Shown one piece after another: positions 8,374 to 16,605 of a DNA stretch of 64,000 bases. The notes beneath the pieces were generated by a model. The model worked only from the letters and a program-made list of their open reading frames with translations, was not told the DNA's origin and ran no database searches. Made by a program: the position numbers and the translations under genes. Numbering within the stretch: position 1 is the first letter of the stretch; every line of letters starts with the position of its first letter. This DNA comes from CAWCBH01 sp963793785 (GTDB lineage Bacteria; Actinomycetota; Thermoleophilia; Solirubrobacterales; 70-9), in assembly GCA_963793785.1 (NCBI GenBank), contig CAWCBH010000005.1, forward strand, positions 1 through 64,000, in the 5' to 3' direction.

Positions 8374-9259
8374 TCCAGCGCCGCTTGATCGCCCGCAGCG
8401 GCGCCGTCATCCGCCAGGAGAGGCTGGTGCGCATCTCCGTCAGCTCCCGCTCCAGCGTCGCCGCACGAGCGTCGCTCAGCAGCTCGGTCCCGTGGGCGAG
8501 GGTGCGGGCGGCCGAGGCCTCCGCCTCGGCGCGCCGGGCCCGCTGCTTCCAGTCGGGCCCGCCGGCGCCGTTGTCCTCGATGCGGCCGTCCCATTTCTCC
8601 GCCAGCCGCATGTGCGCCTCGATCCAGGTCTCGACCTCGCTGATCAGATCCAGCGAGTGGTGGTGGACGGCGCGCAGGTCGGCCGTCACCACCTTCTTGC
8701 CGGCCGCGCGGGCCTGCAGGCAGATGTCGAAGTCGTAGCCGTGCAGATGGCCGAGCGACTCGTCGAAGCGCAGCTCCCGCACCGCCCACGGAGACATCGC
8801 CATCACGAAGCCGTCGATCGCGTCGACCTCGCCGGTGCGGGCATAGGGCGGGATCTCCTCGGCCAGCCAGGTGGTGGCCGGGATCTCGCCCCCGCCCAGC
8901 TCCGCGAAGCGGTGGCTGAACGAGGCCCAGGTCACCGAGCCCTCCCACCAGGCGATGCTGCGAACGCCGATCGCCCCCGCCGAGCCGACCAGCGCCACAT
9001 CGGGATCGGCTAGCGCCTCCCGGACCTTGGTGCAGAAGCCGGGATCGACGATCTCGGCGTCTTGGTGGACGAGGACCAGCGCCTCGAGATCCTGCTGGTC
9101 AGAGACCTGGTCCAGGAGCGTGTTGTAGTTGCGGAAGATCGATCCCGCGCTGCCGTGGGCGAGGACCAGCGAGTCGGGCTCGGCGGCGAGGCGGATGCCC
9201 GGCTCGGCGTAGGCCCGATAGGTCTCCACGGAGGTGATTGCGCAGCCGAAAGCGATCAA
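8357..9259 (-). CDS. Glycosyltransferase family 2-like with C-terminal coiled coil
   Basis: A 300-aa GT-A type protein of the Glyco_tranf_2_5 (StrF-like) kind. Residues 1-215 contain IAFGCAITSVETYRAYA, a LVHQDAEI metal-binding motif, the acceptor motif AIDGFVMAMSPWAV and FDESLGHLHGYDFDICLQARAAG. Residues 220-280 form a charged heptad-like helix, then TSLSWRMTAPLRA, a tail shared by many polysaccharide glycosyltransferases. The TTG start (9259) is preceded by TATCTT (9275-9270) with a 10-base gap, suggesting a leaderless transcript. It converges on, and overlaps by 17 bases, the methyltransferase at 7459-8373. Confidence 0.8.
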   Translation of the reverse strand: MIAFGCAITSVETYRAYAEPGIRLAAEPDSLVLAHGSAGSIFRNYNTLLDQVSDQQDLEALVLVHQDAEIVDPGFCTKVREALADPDVALVGSAGAIGVRSIAWWEGSVTWASFSHRFAELGGGEIPATTWLAEEIPPYARTGEVDAIDGFVMAMSPWAVRELRFDESLGHLHGYDFDICLQARAAGKKVVTADLRAVHHHSLDLISEVETWIEAHMRLAEKWDGRIEDNGAGGPDWKQRARRAEAEASAARTLAHGTELLSDARAATLERELTEMRTSLSWRMTAPLRAIKRRWISRRR

Positions 9260-9269
9260 GCGCGGATCG

Positions 9270-9275
9270 AAGATA
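9270..9275 (-). promoter_or_regulatory. -10 element (TATCTT) for the GT2 gene
   Basis: TATCTT on the minus strand (9275 down to 9270) sits 10 bases before the TTG start at 9259. That is about the distance from -10 to the transcription start, so the mRNA probably has almost no leader. Confidence 0.45.
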
Positions 9276-9290
9276 CCGCTCTGCGGGCAC

Positions 9291-9296
9291 TAGACT
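9291..9296 (+). promoter_or_regulatory. -10 element (TAGACT) upstream of the sugar transferase
   Basis: TAGACT is the same hexamer found before pccB (24915) and pccA (42693), where it lies exactly 8 bases before the GTG. Here the base 8 later begins an in-frame CTG (9305), and the first in-frame ATG is 114 bases further on. Confidence 0.5.
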
Positions 9297-9418
9297 CGGC
9301 AAACCTGCGAGCAGCCGCCAGCGAGACCCAAGCCGATTCAGAGTCCCGGTCGCTCGCGGGAGAGAGGTCCCTGTCGAGTGTCGGCGGCCGCGACATCCGC
9401 GCTCGCCGCGCTCCACTG

Positions 9419-10831
9419 ATGCTGAGGCTCGCCGGCCGTGAAGGCCTGCGCATCCTCGCCCGCAGCCTTGCGCTGGCGACACTCGACCTGATCGGCGTCG
9501 CCGCCGCGATCCTCTCCGCTTCCGGCATCGCAGAGCTGCTCGGCGGCGGCCTCGACCTCGGGGTGGCGCTCGACGACGCCGTCGACTACACGCCCTTTGC
9601 GTTCCTGGTCACGCTGCTGCTGTTCACCCGCGCCGGGCTCTACGGATCGCGGGAGACGCGGCCAGGCTTCGCTCGCGTCGTCGCAGTCCTCTTTCAGGTG
9701 GCGCTGATCGTCGCCCTCGCGGCGCTCGTCAGCGGCGCCGATCCCTCGACCTATTGGCTCGCCGCGGGGGGCTTCGGCTTCGCCGCCATCTACGTCTGCG
9801 GCCTGCGCTTCGCCTATGAGTCCTACACCGGATGGCTGCTCAACTCGCTCGGTTTCCGGCGCCGCGCGGCGCTGGTCGGCACCTCGCGCCGGATCGCCGC
9901 CGTGGCGAGCGCGCTGGAGGAGAGCACTCGCGACCGCTACGAGCTGGTCGGTTTCTTCGGCCTCGACGGTTCCGGCGAAAGTCAGCTTCGCGACCTCGGC
10001 GAGCTCGAAAAGCTCCCCCGGCGCCTCGAGCAGCACTCGATCGAGGAGGTGATCGTCACCGACCCCGACTTCCCCCAGGATCGCGCCGTGGCGCTGATCG
10101 ACTGCTGCCAGGCCCGCGGGGTCCGGGTCCGGATCGCGCCGACGACGATGGAGCTGCTGACGCGGGGCTCGCAGCTGGTGCCGGCCGCCGGGGTGCCGCT
10201 GTTCGAGGTCCGCCCGCCGGTGTTCGAAGGCTTTGACTTCGCGGTCAAGCGCAGCTTCGACTTCTTGATCGCCGGCCTCGGCCTGTTGGCGATCTCGCCG
10301 TTGCTGGCCACGATCGCGCTGGCCGTGAAGGCGACCAGCCGCGGCCCGGTGCTGCACCGCAGCCCCCGGCCGGGGATCGGCGGGCGTCCCTTCCGGTGTC
10401 TGAAGTTCCGCACCATGTACGTCGACGCGGAATCCCATCAAGGGGAGCTGGAGCATCTCAACGAGGCTTCGGGCGCGATCTTCAAGATTCGCGACGACCC
10501 GCGGCTTACCCCGATCGGCCGCTTCCTGCGGCGCAACTCCCTCGACGAGCTGCCGCAGCTGCTCAACGTGCTCCGCGGCGAGATGAGCCTCGTCGGCCCG
10601 CGGCCGCTGCCGCTCCGCGACCACGCCCGACTCGAGGATTGGCACCGGCGCCGCTACCTGGTCCTGCCCGGGATCACCGGCCTCTGGCAGGTCTCGGGGC
10701 GTTCCAACCTCGATTTCGACGACATGGTGCGGCTCGACTTCCTTTACCTGGAGCGCTGGTCGGTCCTGCTCGACCTGACGATCCTGCTCAAGACCGTGCC
10801 CGCAGTGATCCGCCGTCGCGGCGCCTACTGA
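9419..10831 (+). CDS. Polyprenyl-phosphate sugar-1-phosphate transferase (WbaP/WcaJ-like)
   Basis: A 470-aa initiating enzyme that transfers a sugar phosphate from a nucleotide sugar to undecaprenyl phosphate. It has four or so N-terminal membrane spans (about residues 8-135), a Rossmann-like middle (AALVGTSRRIAAV onwards) and the conserved bacterial sugar transferase catalytic domain with KFRTM, SLDELPQLLNVLRGEMSLVG, PRPLP and PGITGLWQVSGR. The ATG at 9419 begins at the membrane domain; a CTG at 9305 would add 38 residues and coincides with the predicted transcription start. The next glycosyltransferase starts 10 bases after its stop. It should prime assembly of the exported polysaccharide. 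Confidence 0.9.
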   Translation: MLRLAGREGLRILARSLALATLDLIGVAAAILSASGIAELLGGGLDLGVALDDAVDYTPFAFLVTLLLFTRAGLYGSRETRPGFARVVAVLFQVALIVALAALVSGADPSTYWLAAGGFGFAAIYVCGLRFAYESYTGWLLNSLGFRRRAALVGTSRRIAAVASALEESTRDRYELVGFFGLDGSGESQLRDLGELEKLPRRLEQHSIEEVIVTDPDFPQDRAVALIDCCQARGVRVRIAPTTMELLTRGSQLVPAAGVPLFEVRPPVFEGFDFAVKRSFDFLIAGLGLLAISPLLATIALAVKATSRGPVLHRSPRPGIGGRPFRCLKFRTMYVDAESHQGELEHLNEASGAIFKIRDDPRLTPIGRFLRRNSLDELPQLLNVLRGEMSLVGPRPLPLRDHARLEDWHRRRYLVLPGITGLWQVSGRSNLDFDDMVRLDFLYLERWSVLLDLTILLKTVPAVIRRRGAY

Positions 10832-10841
10832 GGCGCGCCGG

Positions 10842-12068
10842 GTGCGGATCGCCTACCTCGTCTCGCTCTACCCTGCCGTCTCGCACTCCTTCCTGGCGCG
10901 CGAGGTGAGCTCGCTGCGCCGGCTGGGGGTCGAGGTGCAGACCGTCTCGATCCGCCGCCCCCAGGTGCGCGATCTGCTCACCGATGACGACCACGCCGAA
11001 GCGGGGCGAACCGCCTTCATCCTGCCCGCCGGCCCGGTCCGGCTCGCGACCGCCCACGCGGCAGAGCTCCTGCGCGGGCCACTGCGCTATCTCACCACTC
11101 TGCGCGCCTCGCTGCGACTCTCCCAGCCGGGCCTGCGAGGGCGGCTGCTCGGGCTTGCCTACTTCGCGGAGGCGATCGTGCTGCGGCGGCTCTGCAGGGG
11201 GGCTGCGATCACCCACATCCACGCGACCCAGTTCGCCGACGGGACCGGGACCGTCGCCCTGCTTGCGGCCCACCGCACGCGCAGCGGCGGGCGCGACTGG
11301 TCCTGGAGCCTCGCCGTCCACGGCCCGGGCGAGTTCTACGAGGCGAGTCGTTACCGGCTGGCGGAGAAGGTTCGCGCCGCCGCCTTCACGGTTGCGGTCA
11401 GCGATTTCACCCGCAGCCAGCTGATGGCGCTGGTCGAGCCGCAGCAGTGGGACCGGGTCCGCGTCGTCCACATGGGGGTCGACCTCGGCCGCTACTCGAT
11501 CCGCGAACGGCCGCCGCGACAGGGGGCGGACGTGCGCGTGCTCACGGTCGCCCGCCTGGTTCGCCACAAGGGCCAGGCGCTGCTGCTGCGGGCGCTGGCC
11601 CAGATCCGCGATCAGGGCCTGCCGCTGTCGACCTGGATCGTCGGCGAAGGCGAGGAGCGCCCGGCGCTGGAGGCGCTGACGGCACAACTGGAACTCACCG
11701 GCCAGGTCGAGTTCTGCGGGGCGGTCGGCCAGGATCGCCTCCCCGACCTCTATGCGGAGGCCGACGTCTTCTGCCTGCCGACGCTGGCGGAGGCGGTCGG
11801 CGTCGTCAACATGGAGGCGATGGCGACCGGCCTGCCGGTCGTCAGCTCGCGGCTGATGGGAATCCCGGAGCTGGTCGAGGACGGGACGAGCGGCCTGCTG
11901 GTGGCCCCGGGCAGCGTCGCCGAGCTCGCCGACGCGCTCCGCCGGCTGGCCGGCGACCCCGACCTGCGGCGGCGGATGGGAGCGGCAGGGCGACGCCGGG
12001 TCGAGGCGGACTTCGACTCCGAAGTCGAAGCGGCGAAGCTACACAAGCTTCTCTCTGCGCTCGCGTAG
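10842..12068 (+). CDS. Glycosyltransferase family 4 (WcaL/colanic-acid type)
   Basis: A 408-aa GT-B enzyme. The N-terminus RIAYLVSLYPAVSHSFLAREV is characteristic of colanic-acid/exopolysaccharide GT4 proteins; the donor site shows VLTVARLVRHKGQ, WIVGEGEER and the E-x7-E motif EAVGVVNMEAMATGLPVV. It follows the sugar transferase with a 10-base gap, and a GTG start is assigned. It probably adds an early sugar onto the primed lipid carrier. Its last 30 bases overlap the convergent GT2 gene. Confidence 0.85.
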   Translation: MRIAYLVSLYPAVSHSFLAREVSSLRRLGVEVQTVSIRRPQVRDLLTDDDHAEAGRTAFILPAGPVRLATAHAAELLRGPLRYLTTLRASLRLSQPGLRGRLLGLAYFAEAIVLRRLCRGAAITHIHATQFADGTGTVALLAAHRTRSGGRDWSWSLAVHGPGEFYEASRYRLAEKVRAAAFTVAVSDFTRSQLMALVEPQQWDRVRVVHMGVDLGRYSIRERPPRQGADVRVLTVARLVRHKGQALLLRALAQIRDQGLPLSTWIVGEGEERPALEALTAQLELTGQVEFCGAVGQDRLPDLYAEADVFCLPTLAEAVGVVNMEAMATGLPVVSSRLMGIPELVEDGTSGLLVAPGSVAELADALRRLAGDPDLRRRMGAAGRRRVEADFDSEVEAAKLHKLLSALA

Positions 12069-12929
12069 GGCTTCCCGCGCGAAGCCGTAGAGGTTGGCCG
12101 CCTGCCATACCCCCAGCAGCGCCAAGCTCGCCGGGTCGCGGGCAGCGAGCGAGCGGCGGGCGGCGATCGCGAAGACCCCCGAGGTGAGGGCCGGCTCGAG
12201 GCGCCGGTTGCCGGTCCGCGATGCGCGCGCCCGCCGGTGCCTGCGGGCGCCGGCGCCGTAGGCCGCCTGCTGGCGCCAGAACGCCCCCAGGTCGAGGGCA
12301 TGGAAGTGGCGGACGACGGCGTCGGGAGCTGCGACCAGTCGCCAACCCTGTTCCAGCCAGCGCTCGCAGAGGTCGCGGTCCTCGCCGCCGGCGAGGGGGA
12401 AGTCCTCCGCGAAGCCGCCCAGCCGGGCAAAGCCCTCCGCGGGGAGGGCGATGTTGCTGGACGCGAAGAACCGCGGTGCCCCCGGCCGCCGGTTGTGGTG
12501 CTCGAGCGCGGAGTCGGCGATCGTCTGCGCGGCCCGCGCGTAGGGGTTGTCGGGCAGCGCGTTGACGGTGCGGCCGCCGAGCAGCGCCTGCGGAGCCTGG
12601 CGATGGCGTTCCAGCAGCGCCGCCGCCCAGCCGGGCTCGGGCTCGCAGTCGTCGTCTGTGAAGGCGAGCAGGGCGGCCGCGGCCGCTGCGGCGCCGGCAT
12701 TGCGGGCGGCCGCCGGGCCTGCGCCGCCGCTGCGGACCACTCGCACCGCGACCCCGGAGCCGGCCGCCGCCTGCGCCTCGGCGCTGTCGACGTCGCCGCC
12801 GTCGTCGGCGATCACGACCTCGACCCCGGCCGCCGGCGGGACCGCCCGCCCGAGTGCTGCCAGGCAGGCCCGCAGGCGCTCGGGACGGTTGCGGGTCGGG
12901 ACGACCACCGAGAGCCGCGGCTCGCTCAT
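12039..12929 (-). CDS. Glycosyltransferase family 2
   Basis: A 296-aa GT-A enzyme: LSVVVPTRNRPERLRACLAAL at the N-terminus, VIADDGGD, and the metal-binding LLAFTDDDCEPEPGW, followed by GGEDRDLCERWLEQGW. The ATG at 12929 overlaps the stop of the WecG-type gene by ATGA and begins at the family N-terminus; the open frame further upstream is a shadow of that gene. The short C-terminus contains a hydrophobic stretch. Second gene of a two-gene minus-strand operon. Confidence 0.85.
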   Translation of the reverse strand: MSEPRLSVVVPTRNRPERLRACLAALGRAVPPAAGVEVVIADDGGDVDSAEAQAAAGSGVAVRVVRSGGAGPAAARNAGAAAAAAALLAFTDDDCEPEPGWAAALLERHRQAPQALLGGRTVNALPDNPYARAAQTIADSALEHHNRRPGAPRFFASSNIALPAEGFARLGGFAEDFPLAGGEDRDLCERWLEQGWRLVAAPDAVVRHFHALDLGAFWRQQAAYGAGARRHRRARASRTGNRRLEPALTSGVFAIAARRSLAARDPASLALLGVWQAANLYGFAREALRERREKLV

Positions 12930-13687
12930 CGTTCTCGCAGCCACTGGCGAGCCCACTGGGCGAGGAAGGCCGGGTTGTCGCGCAGATAGCGCGGCGCCAG
13001 CCGCCGCGGCTCGCTGCGCAGCCGATACAGCCACTCCAGGCCTCGGCTTCGCATCCAGGCCGGCGCCTGCGGCACAACCCCGGCGTGAAAGTCGAATGCG
13101 GCCCCGACACCGATCAGCACCGGCACCCGCAGGCGCGAACGCATCCGCGCCATCCAGATCTCCTGCCGCGGCGATCCGAGGCCGACCCAGACGATGTCGG
13201 CGCCGCTGCCGTCGATCGCCACCGCCACCTCACTCTCCTCCGCGGCGGAGAGGGGCCGGAAGGGCGGCGTCCAGTGGCCGGCGATCGCGATCCCCGGGAA
13301 GCGCTCCCGGAGCCTCGCTTTCAGCCTCATGGTCGCCTCGCGGTCGCGACCCCCGTAGAGAAAGTGGCGGGCGCCGGTGCGCAGCGAGCGCTCGCACTCG
13401 ATCAGCATCAGGTCGGGGCCGTAAACGCGGTCGGCGATCTGCTCGCCCAGCGATCGCAGCGCCCAGACGATCGGCATTCCGTCCGCGACGGTCAGGGTGG
13501 CGCCGGAGAGGGCCGCCAGCGCCTGCGGATCGCGGCGCGCGTTCATCAGCGTGTTGACCGCCGCGTGGCAGACGTAGCCGCGCTCGCCCGCTTCGATCAT
13601 CGTCTCGATCCGCGCCACGGTCTCGGCGTAGTCGACGACCGCGAGCTCGACGCCGAGCAGGTTTCGGGTGCGCGGCGGGCGGCTCAA
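12926..13687 (-). CDS. WecB/TagA/CpsF family glycosyltransferase (GT26)
   Basis: A 253-aa transferase of the family that makes ManNAc-containing lipid intermediates (WecG, TagA). Diagnostic stretches are VNTLMNARRDPQ, LTVADGMPIVWALR, GPDLM, and WVGLGSPRQEIWM with the conserved Gln-Glu. The start is a TTG at 13687. GATAAT on the minus strand ends exactly 8 bases before it, overlapping the -10 of the divergent mutase gene. It overlaps the GT2 gene downstream by 4 bases. Probably acts on an undecaprenyl-pyrophosphate-linked sugar at the inner membrane face. Confidence 0.88.
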   Translation of the reverse strand: MSRPPRTRNLLGVELAVVDYAETVARIETMIEAGERGYVCHAAVNTLMNARRDPQALAALSGATLTVADGMPIVWALRSLGEQIADRVYGPDLMLIECERSLRTGARHFLYGGRDREATMRLKARLRERFPGIAIAGHWTPPFRPLSAAEESEVAVAIDGSGADIVWVGLGSPRQEIWMARMRSRLRVPVLIGVGAAFDFHAGVVPQAPAWMRSRGLEWLYRLRSEPRRLAPRYLRDNPAFLAQWARQWLRER

Positions 13688-13695
13688 GGGCCGCG

Positions 13696-13703
13696 ATTAT
13701 CCT
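13696..13703. promoter_or_regulatory. Overlapping divergent -10 elements (wecG-type / mutase)
   Basis: On the plus strand TATCCT (13698-13703) is 8 bases before ATG 13712. On the minus strand GATAAT (13701-13696) is 8 bases before TTG 13687. The two hexamers share four base pairs, so one AT-rich patch appears to serve two divergent leaderless transcripts whose start codons are 24 bases apart. Confidence 0.6.
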
Positions 13704-13711
13704 TCTCGGCC

Positions 13712-15397
13712 ATGGCTACGCGCAACGGCGCCCGCTCCGGCGAGGAGGCGCATTCCTCGATCGCTCCGCTGGTCGGCGCCGACGACGAGCGCGTCTTCAC
13801 CGACTCCGGGATCGAGATCGAGCGTCTCTATGCGGAGGACGACGTCGCCCCCGGCCTCGCCGACCGGCTCGGCGAGCCCGGCGATTACCCGTTCACCCGC
13901 GGCATTCACCCGGGCATGTACCGCGACCGGCTCTGGACGATGCGCCAATACGCGGGCTTCGCGTCTCCGGAGGACACAAACGAGCGCTACCGCTATCTGA
14001 CCGAGCACGGCTCCACCGGACTCTCGATGGCCTTCGACTTGCCGACTCAGCTCGGCCGCGACTCCGACGACCCCTTGTGTCGTGGGGAGGTCGGGCGCAC
14101 GGGGGTCCCGATCGACACGATCGAAGACATGCGGATCTGCTTCGACCAGATTCCTCTCGACGGGGTCTCGACCTCGATGACGATCAACGCTCCGGCGGCG
14201 ATCCTGCTGTTGCTCTACGAGCTGGTCGGCGAAGAGCAGGGCGTCTCCGCGGAGAAGCTGCGCGGCACGGTGCAGAACGACGTCCTCAAGGAGTACATGG
14301 CGCGCGGCAACTACATCTACCCACCGGAGCCGACGATGCGGCTGACCACCGACATCTTCGAGTACTGCCGCGACCGGGTGCCGAAGTGGAACACGATCTC
14401 GATCTCCGGCTACCACATCCGCGAGAAGGGCTGCTCCGCCGTTCAGGAGGTCGCCTTCACCCTCTGCAATGCGATCGCCTACGTCGAGGCGGCGCTGGAC
14501 CGGGGCCTGAAGATCGACGAGTTCGCGCCGCGGCTGGCCTTCTTCTTCAACTGCCACAACAACGTCTTCCAGGAGATCGCCAAGTTCCGGGCCGTGCGGC
14601 GGATGTGGGCCGAGCTCGTCCGCGAGCGTTTCGGGGCCGAGTCGGAGGCGTCGATGAAGATCCGCTTCCACACCCAGACCGGGGGGGTCACCCTGCAGGC
14701 CCAACAGCCGGAGGTCAACATCATTCGCGTCGCCCTGCAGGGCTTCGCCGCCGTCTGCGGCGGCACCCAGTCGCTGCACACCAACGGCTTCGACGAGGCG
14801 CTGGCGCTGCCGACCGAGCGCTCGGCACGGATCGCGCTGCGCACCCAGCAGGTGCTGGCGCACGAATCGGGCGCCGCCGACAGCGTCGATCCGTTCGCGG
14901 GCTCCTACTTCGTCGAGTCGCTGACCGACGAGATCGAGCGCCGGGCCCGCGAGCTGATGGCCAAGGTGGAGGAGCTGGGCGGCTCGGTCGAGGCGCTGGA
15001 CTTCATGCAGCGCGAGATCGAGGAGTCCGCGCTCTCCTACCACGAGCGCTACCGGACCGGCCAGGACATCGTCGTCGGGGTCAACAAGTACGTCACCGAC
15101 CAGGTCGACGACGTCGACATCCTCAAGGTCGATCCGGAGGCCGAGCAGCGACAGCTCACGCGGCTGAAGAAGTTCAAGGAGTCCCGCGACGGCGCCGCTG
15201 TCGAGGCCAAGCTGGAGGCCCTGCGAGAGACCGCGCGCGCAGGGAGCGCAGCGACTGGTGCGAGCCCGGCGAAGCCGGGCGAGGGCAACCTGCTGCACCC
15301 GATTCGCGACGCGCTCGCCGCCGACGCCTCGATCGGCGAGGTCTGCGGGGCGATGCGCGACGTCTTCGGGGAGTACAGCGGGGGCGCGTTCTTCTAG
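13712..15397 (+). CDS. Methylmalonyl-CoA mutase large (catalytic) subunit
   Basis: A 561-aa adenosylcobalamin-dependent acyl-CoA mutase catalytic chain. It spans the TIM barrel but ends at about residue 560, so the B12-binding domain must be a separate small subunit, which is not in this window. Y80 (RQYAGF) and R198 (EYMARGNYIYPPEP) align, with the same 118-residue spacing, with Tyr89 and Arg207, the methylmalonyl-CoA-contacting residues of the Propionibacterium enzyme; isobutyryl-CoA mutases change both. Predicted reaction: (R)-methylmalonyl-CoA to succinyl-CoA. The ATG at 13712 lies 8 bases after TATCCT, suggesting a leaderless mRNA. Residues 505-520 are a low-complexity linker. Confidence 0.9.
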   Translation: MATRNGARSGEEAHSSIAPLVGADDERVFTDSGIEIERLYAEDDVAPGLADRLGEPGDYPFTRGIHPGMYRDRLWTMRQYAGFASPEDTNERYRYLTEHGSTGLSMAFDLPTQLGRDSDDPLCRGEVGRTGVPIDTIEDMRICFDQIPLDGVSTSMTINAPAAILLLLYELVGEEQGVSAEKLRGTVQNDVLKEYMARGNYIYPPEPTMRLTTDIFEYCRDRVPKWNTISISGYHIREKGCSAVQEVAFTLCNAIAYVEAALDRGLKIDEFAPRLAFFFNCHNNVFQEIAKFRAVRRMWAELVRERFGAESEASMKIRFHTQTGGVTLQAQQPEVNIIRVALQGFAAVCGGTQSLHTNGFDEALALPTERSARIALRTQQVLAHESGAADSVDPFAGSYFVESLTDEIERRARELMAKVEELGGSVEALDFMQREIEESALSYHERYRTGQDIVVGVNKYVTDQVDDVDILKVDPEAEQRQLTRLKKFKESRDGAAVEAKLEALRETARAGSAATGASPAKPGEGNLLHPIRDALAADASIGEVCGAMRDVFGEYSGGAFF

Positions 15398-16603
15398 GTG
15401 CAGGCAACTCCGTCGCGGCCGGCGCCCGCTGCGGTCGCACCCCCGCCCGGGCATCCCCGCTTTCCGTTGTTTGATGCGATTCGCGCCTTCGCCGCGCTCA
15501 GCATCGTGTTGGTCCACGTGGCGATCTTCTCCGGGGCGTTGAACGACGCCCCCTACCGGAACCTCGTCGCCCATCTTGATATCGGCGTGACGATCTTCTT
15601 CCTGCTCTCGGGCTTCCTGCTCTACCGCCCCTTCGTCGCCGCCCGCATTCTCGGCTCGGCGGGGGTGCGGCTGCGCGACTACGGGCGCCGTCGCTTCCTC
15701 CGCATCGCACCCGCCTACTGGCTTGCCTTGACCGCCCTGGCGATCTTCCCGGGGCTCGATGCCGTATTCAGTGGCGACTGGTGGGTCTACTACGGATTGC
15801 TCCAGAACTACCCGATCTACACGCCCGAGGCCGAGTGCACGAGCTTCAACTTCGGCTGCGGCATCGCCCCGACCTGGACGCTCGCGATCGAAATCGGCTT
15901 CTACGTGATGCTGCCTTTCTTCGCCCTGGCGATGGCCCGCATCGCACCCCGTGGTCGCGACGGCCGCTGGCCGCACGTCGAGCTGGCGGTCCTCGCGGCC
16001 CTGGCCGGCGTCTCCGTCTGGATCCAAAGCTTCAACCTGATCTCCGACCTCTCGATCTGGCTCTTCTTCTCGCCCCTCGGCCGCTTCTGGTGGTTCGCGC
16101 TCGGAATGGCGCTGGCGGTCGTGTCGGTCCGGGTTGCGCAGCGTGGGAGCGAACCGGCGATGCTGCGCTGGCTCGGCGATCATCCGGGCCTGCTGTGGGC
16201 GGTGGCGCTGGCCCTCTACCTGGTTGCGAGCCTGTTCTGGCTCGAGCCCCGCCCGGCGCTGGCGGCGAGGGTCGGGATCTCGATGCTCGACTACCTCGGC
16301 GCCTACCTGCTGTTCGGTGTGATCGCGGCGCTGATCATCCTGCCGGCGGCTTTCGGCGACGCTCGTGGGGGCGCGCCGCGGCGGATACTCGCCAATCCGT
16401 TGCTGGCCTGGCTCGGCCTGATCTCCTACGGGATCTTTCTCTGGCACTACCCGATCATGCTCGGCCTGGTTGAGGGAGGCGTCAACGACTGGTGGCCGCA
16501 GATGGCCTTTCCGGTCCTCGCCACCGTGACCCTCGCGATCACCGTGTCCTGCGCCGCACTCAGCTACTACCTGGTCGAGAGGCCGCTGATGCGGCGCAAA
16601 TAG
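15398..16603 (+). CDS. Acyltransferase 3 family membrane protein (OafA-like)
   Basis: A 401-aa polytopic membrane protein with about ten hydrophobic segments. The start PLFDAIRAFAALSIVLVHVAIF and the following VTIFFLLSGFLLYRPF are the standard N-terminus of acyltransferase-3 proteins that O-acetylate surface glycans; the histidine of LVHVA is the conserved catalytic one. The GTG at 15398 directly abuts the stop of the mutase gene, so it is co-transcribed with it, although its role fits the surrounding glycan locus. The C-terminus is ordinary for the family. Confidence 0.88.
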   Translation: MQATPSRPAPAAVAPPPGHPRFPLFDAIRAFAALSIVLVHVAIFSGALNDAPYRNLVAHLDIGVTIFFLLSGFLLYRPFVAARILGSAGVRLRDYGRRRFLRIAPAYWLALTALAIFPGLDAVFSGDWWVYYGLLQNYPIYTPEAECTSFNFGCGIAPTWTLAIEIGFYVMLPFFALAMARIAPRGRDGRWPHVELAVLAALAGVSVWIQSFNLISDLSIWLFFSPLGRFWWFALGMALAVVSVRVAQRGSEPAMLRWLGDHPGLLWAVALALYLVASLFWLEPRPALAARVGISMLDYLGAYLLFGVIAALIILPAAFGDARGGAPRRILANPLLAWLGLISYGIFLWHYPIMLGLVEGGVNDWWPQMAFPVLATVTLAITVSCAALSYYLVERPLMRRK

Positions 16604-16605
16604 CC

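Noticed and set aside
9062..9418. Extension of the sugar transferase upstream of 9291
   Set aside because: This stretch lies antisense to the GT2 gene and upstream of the predicted transcript start; only the part after 9305 could be coding.
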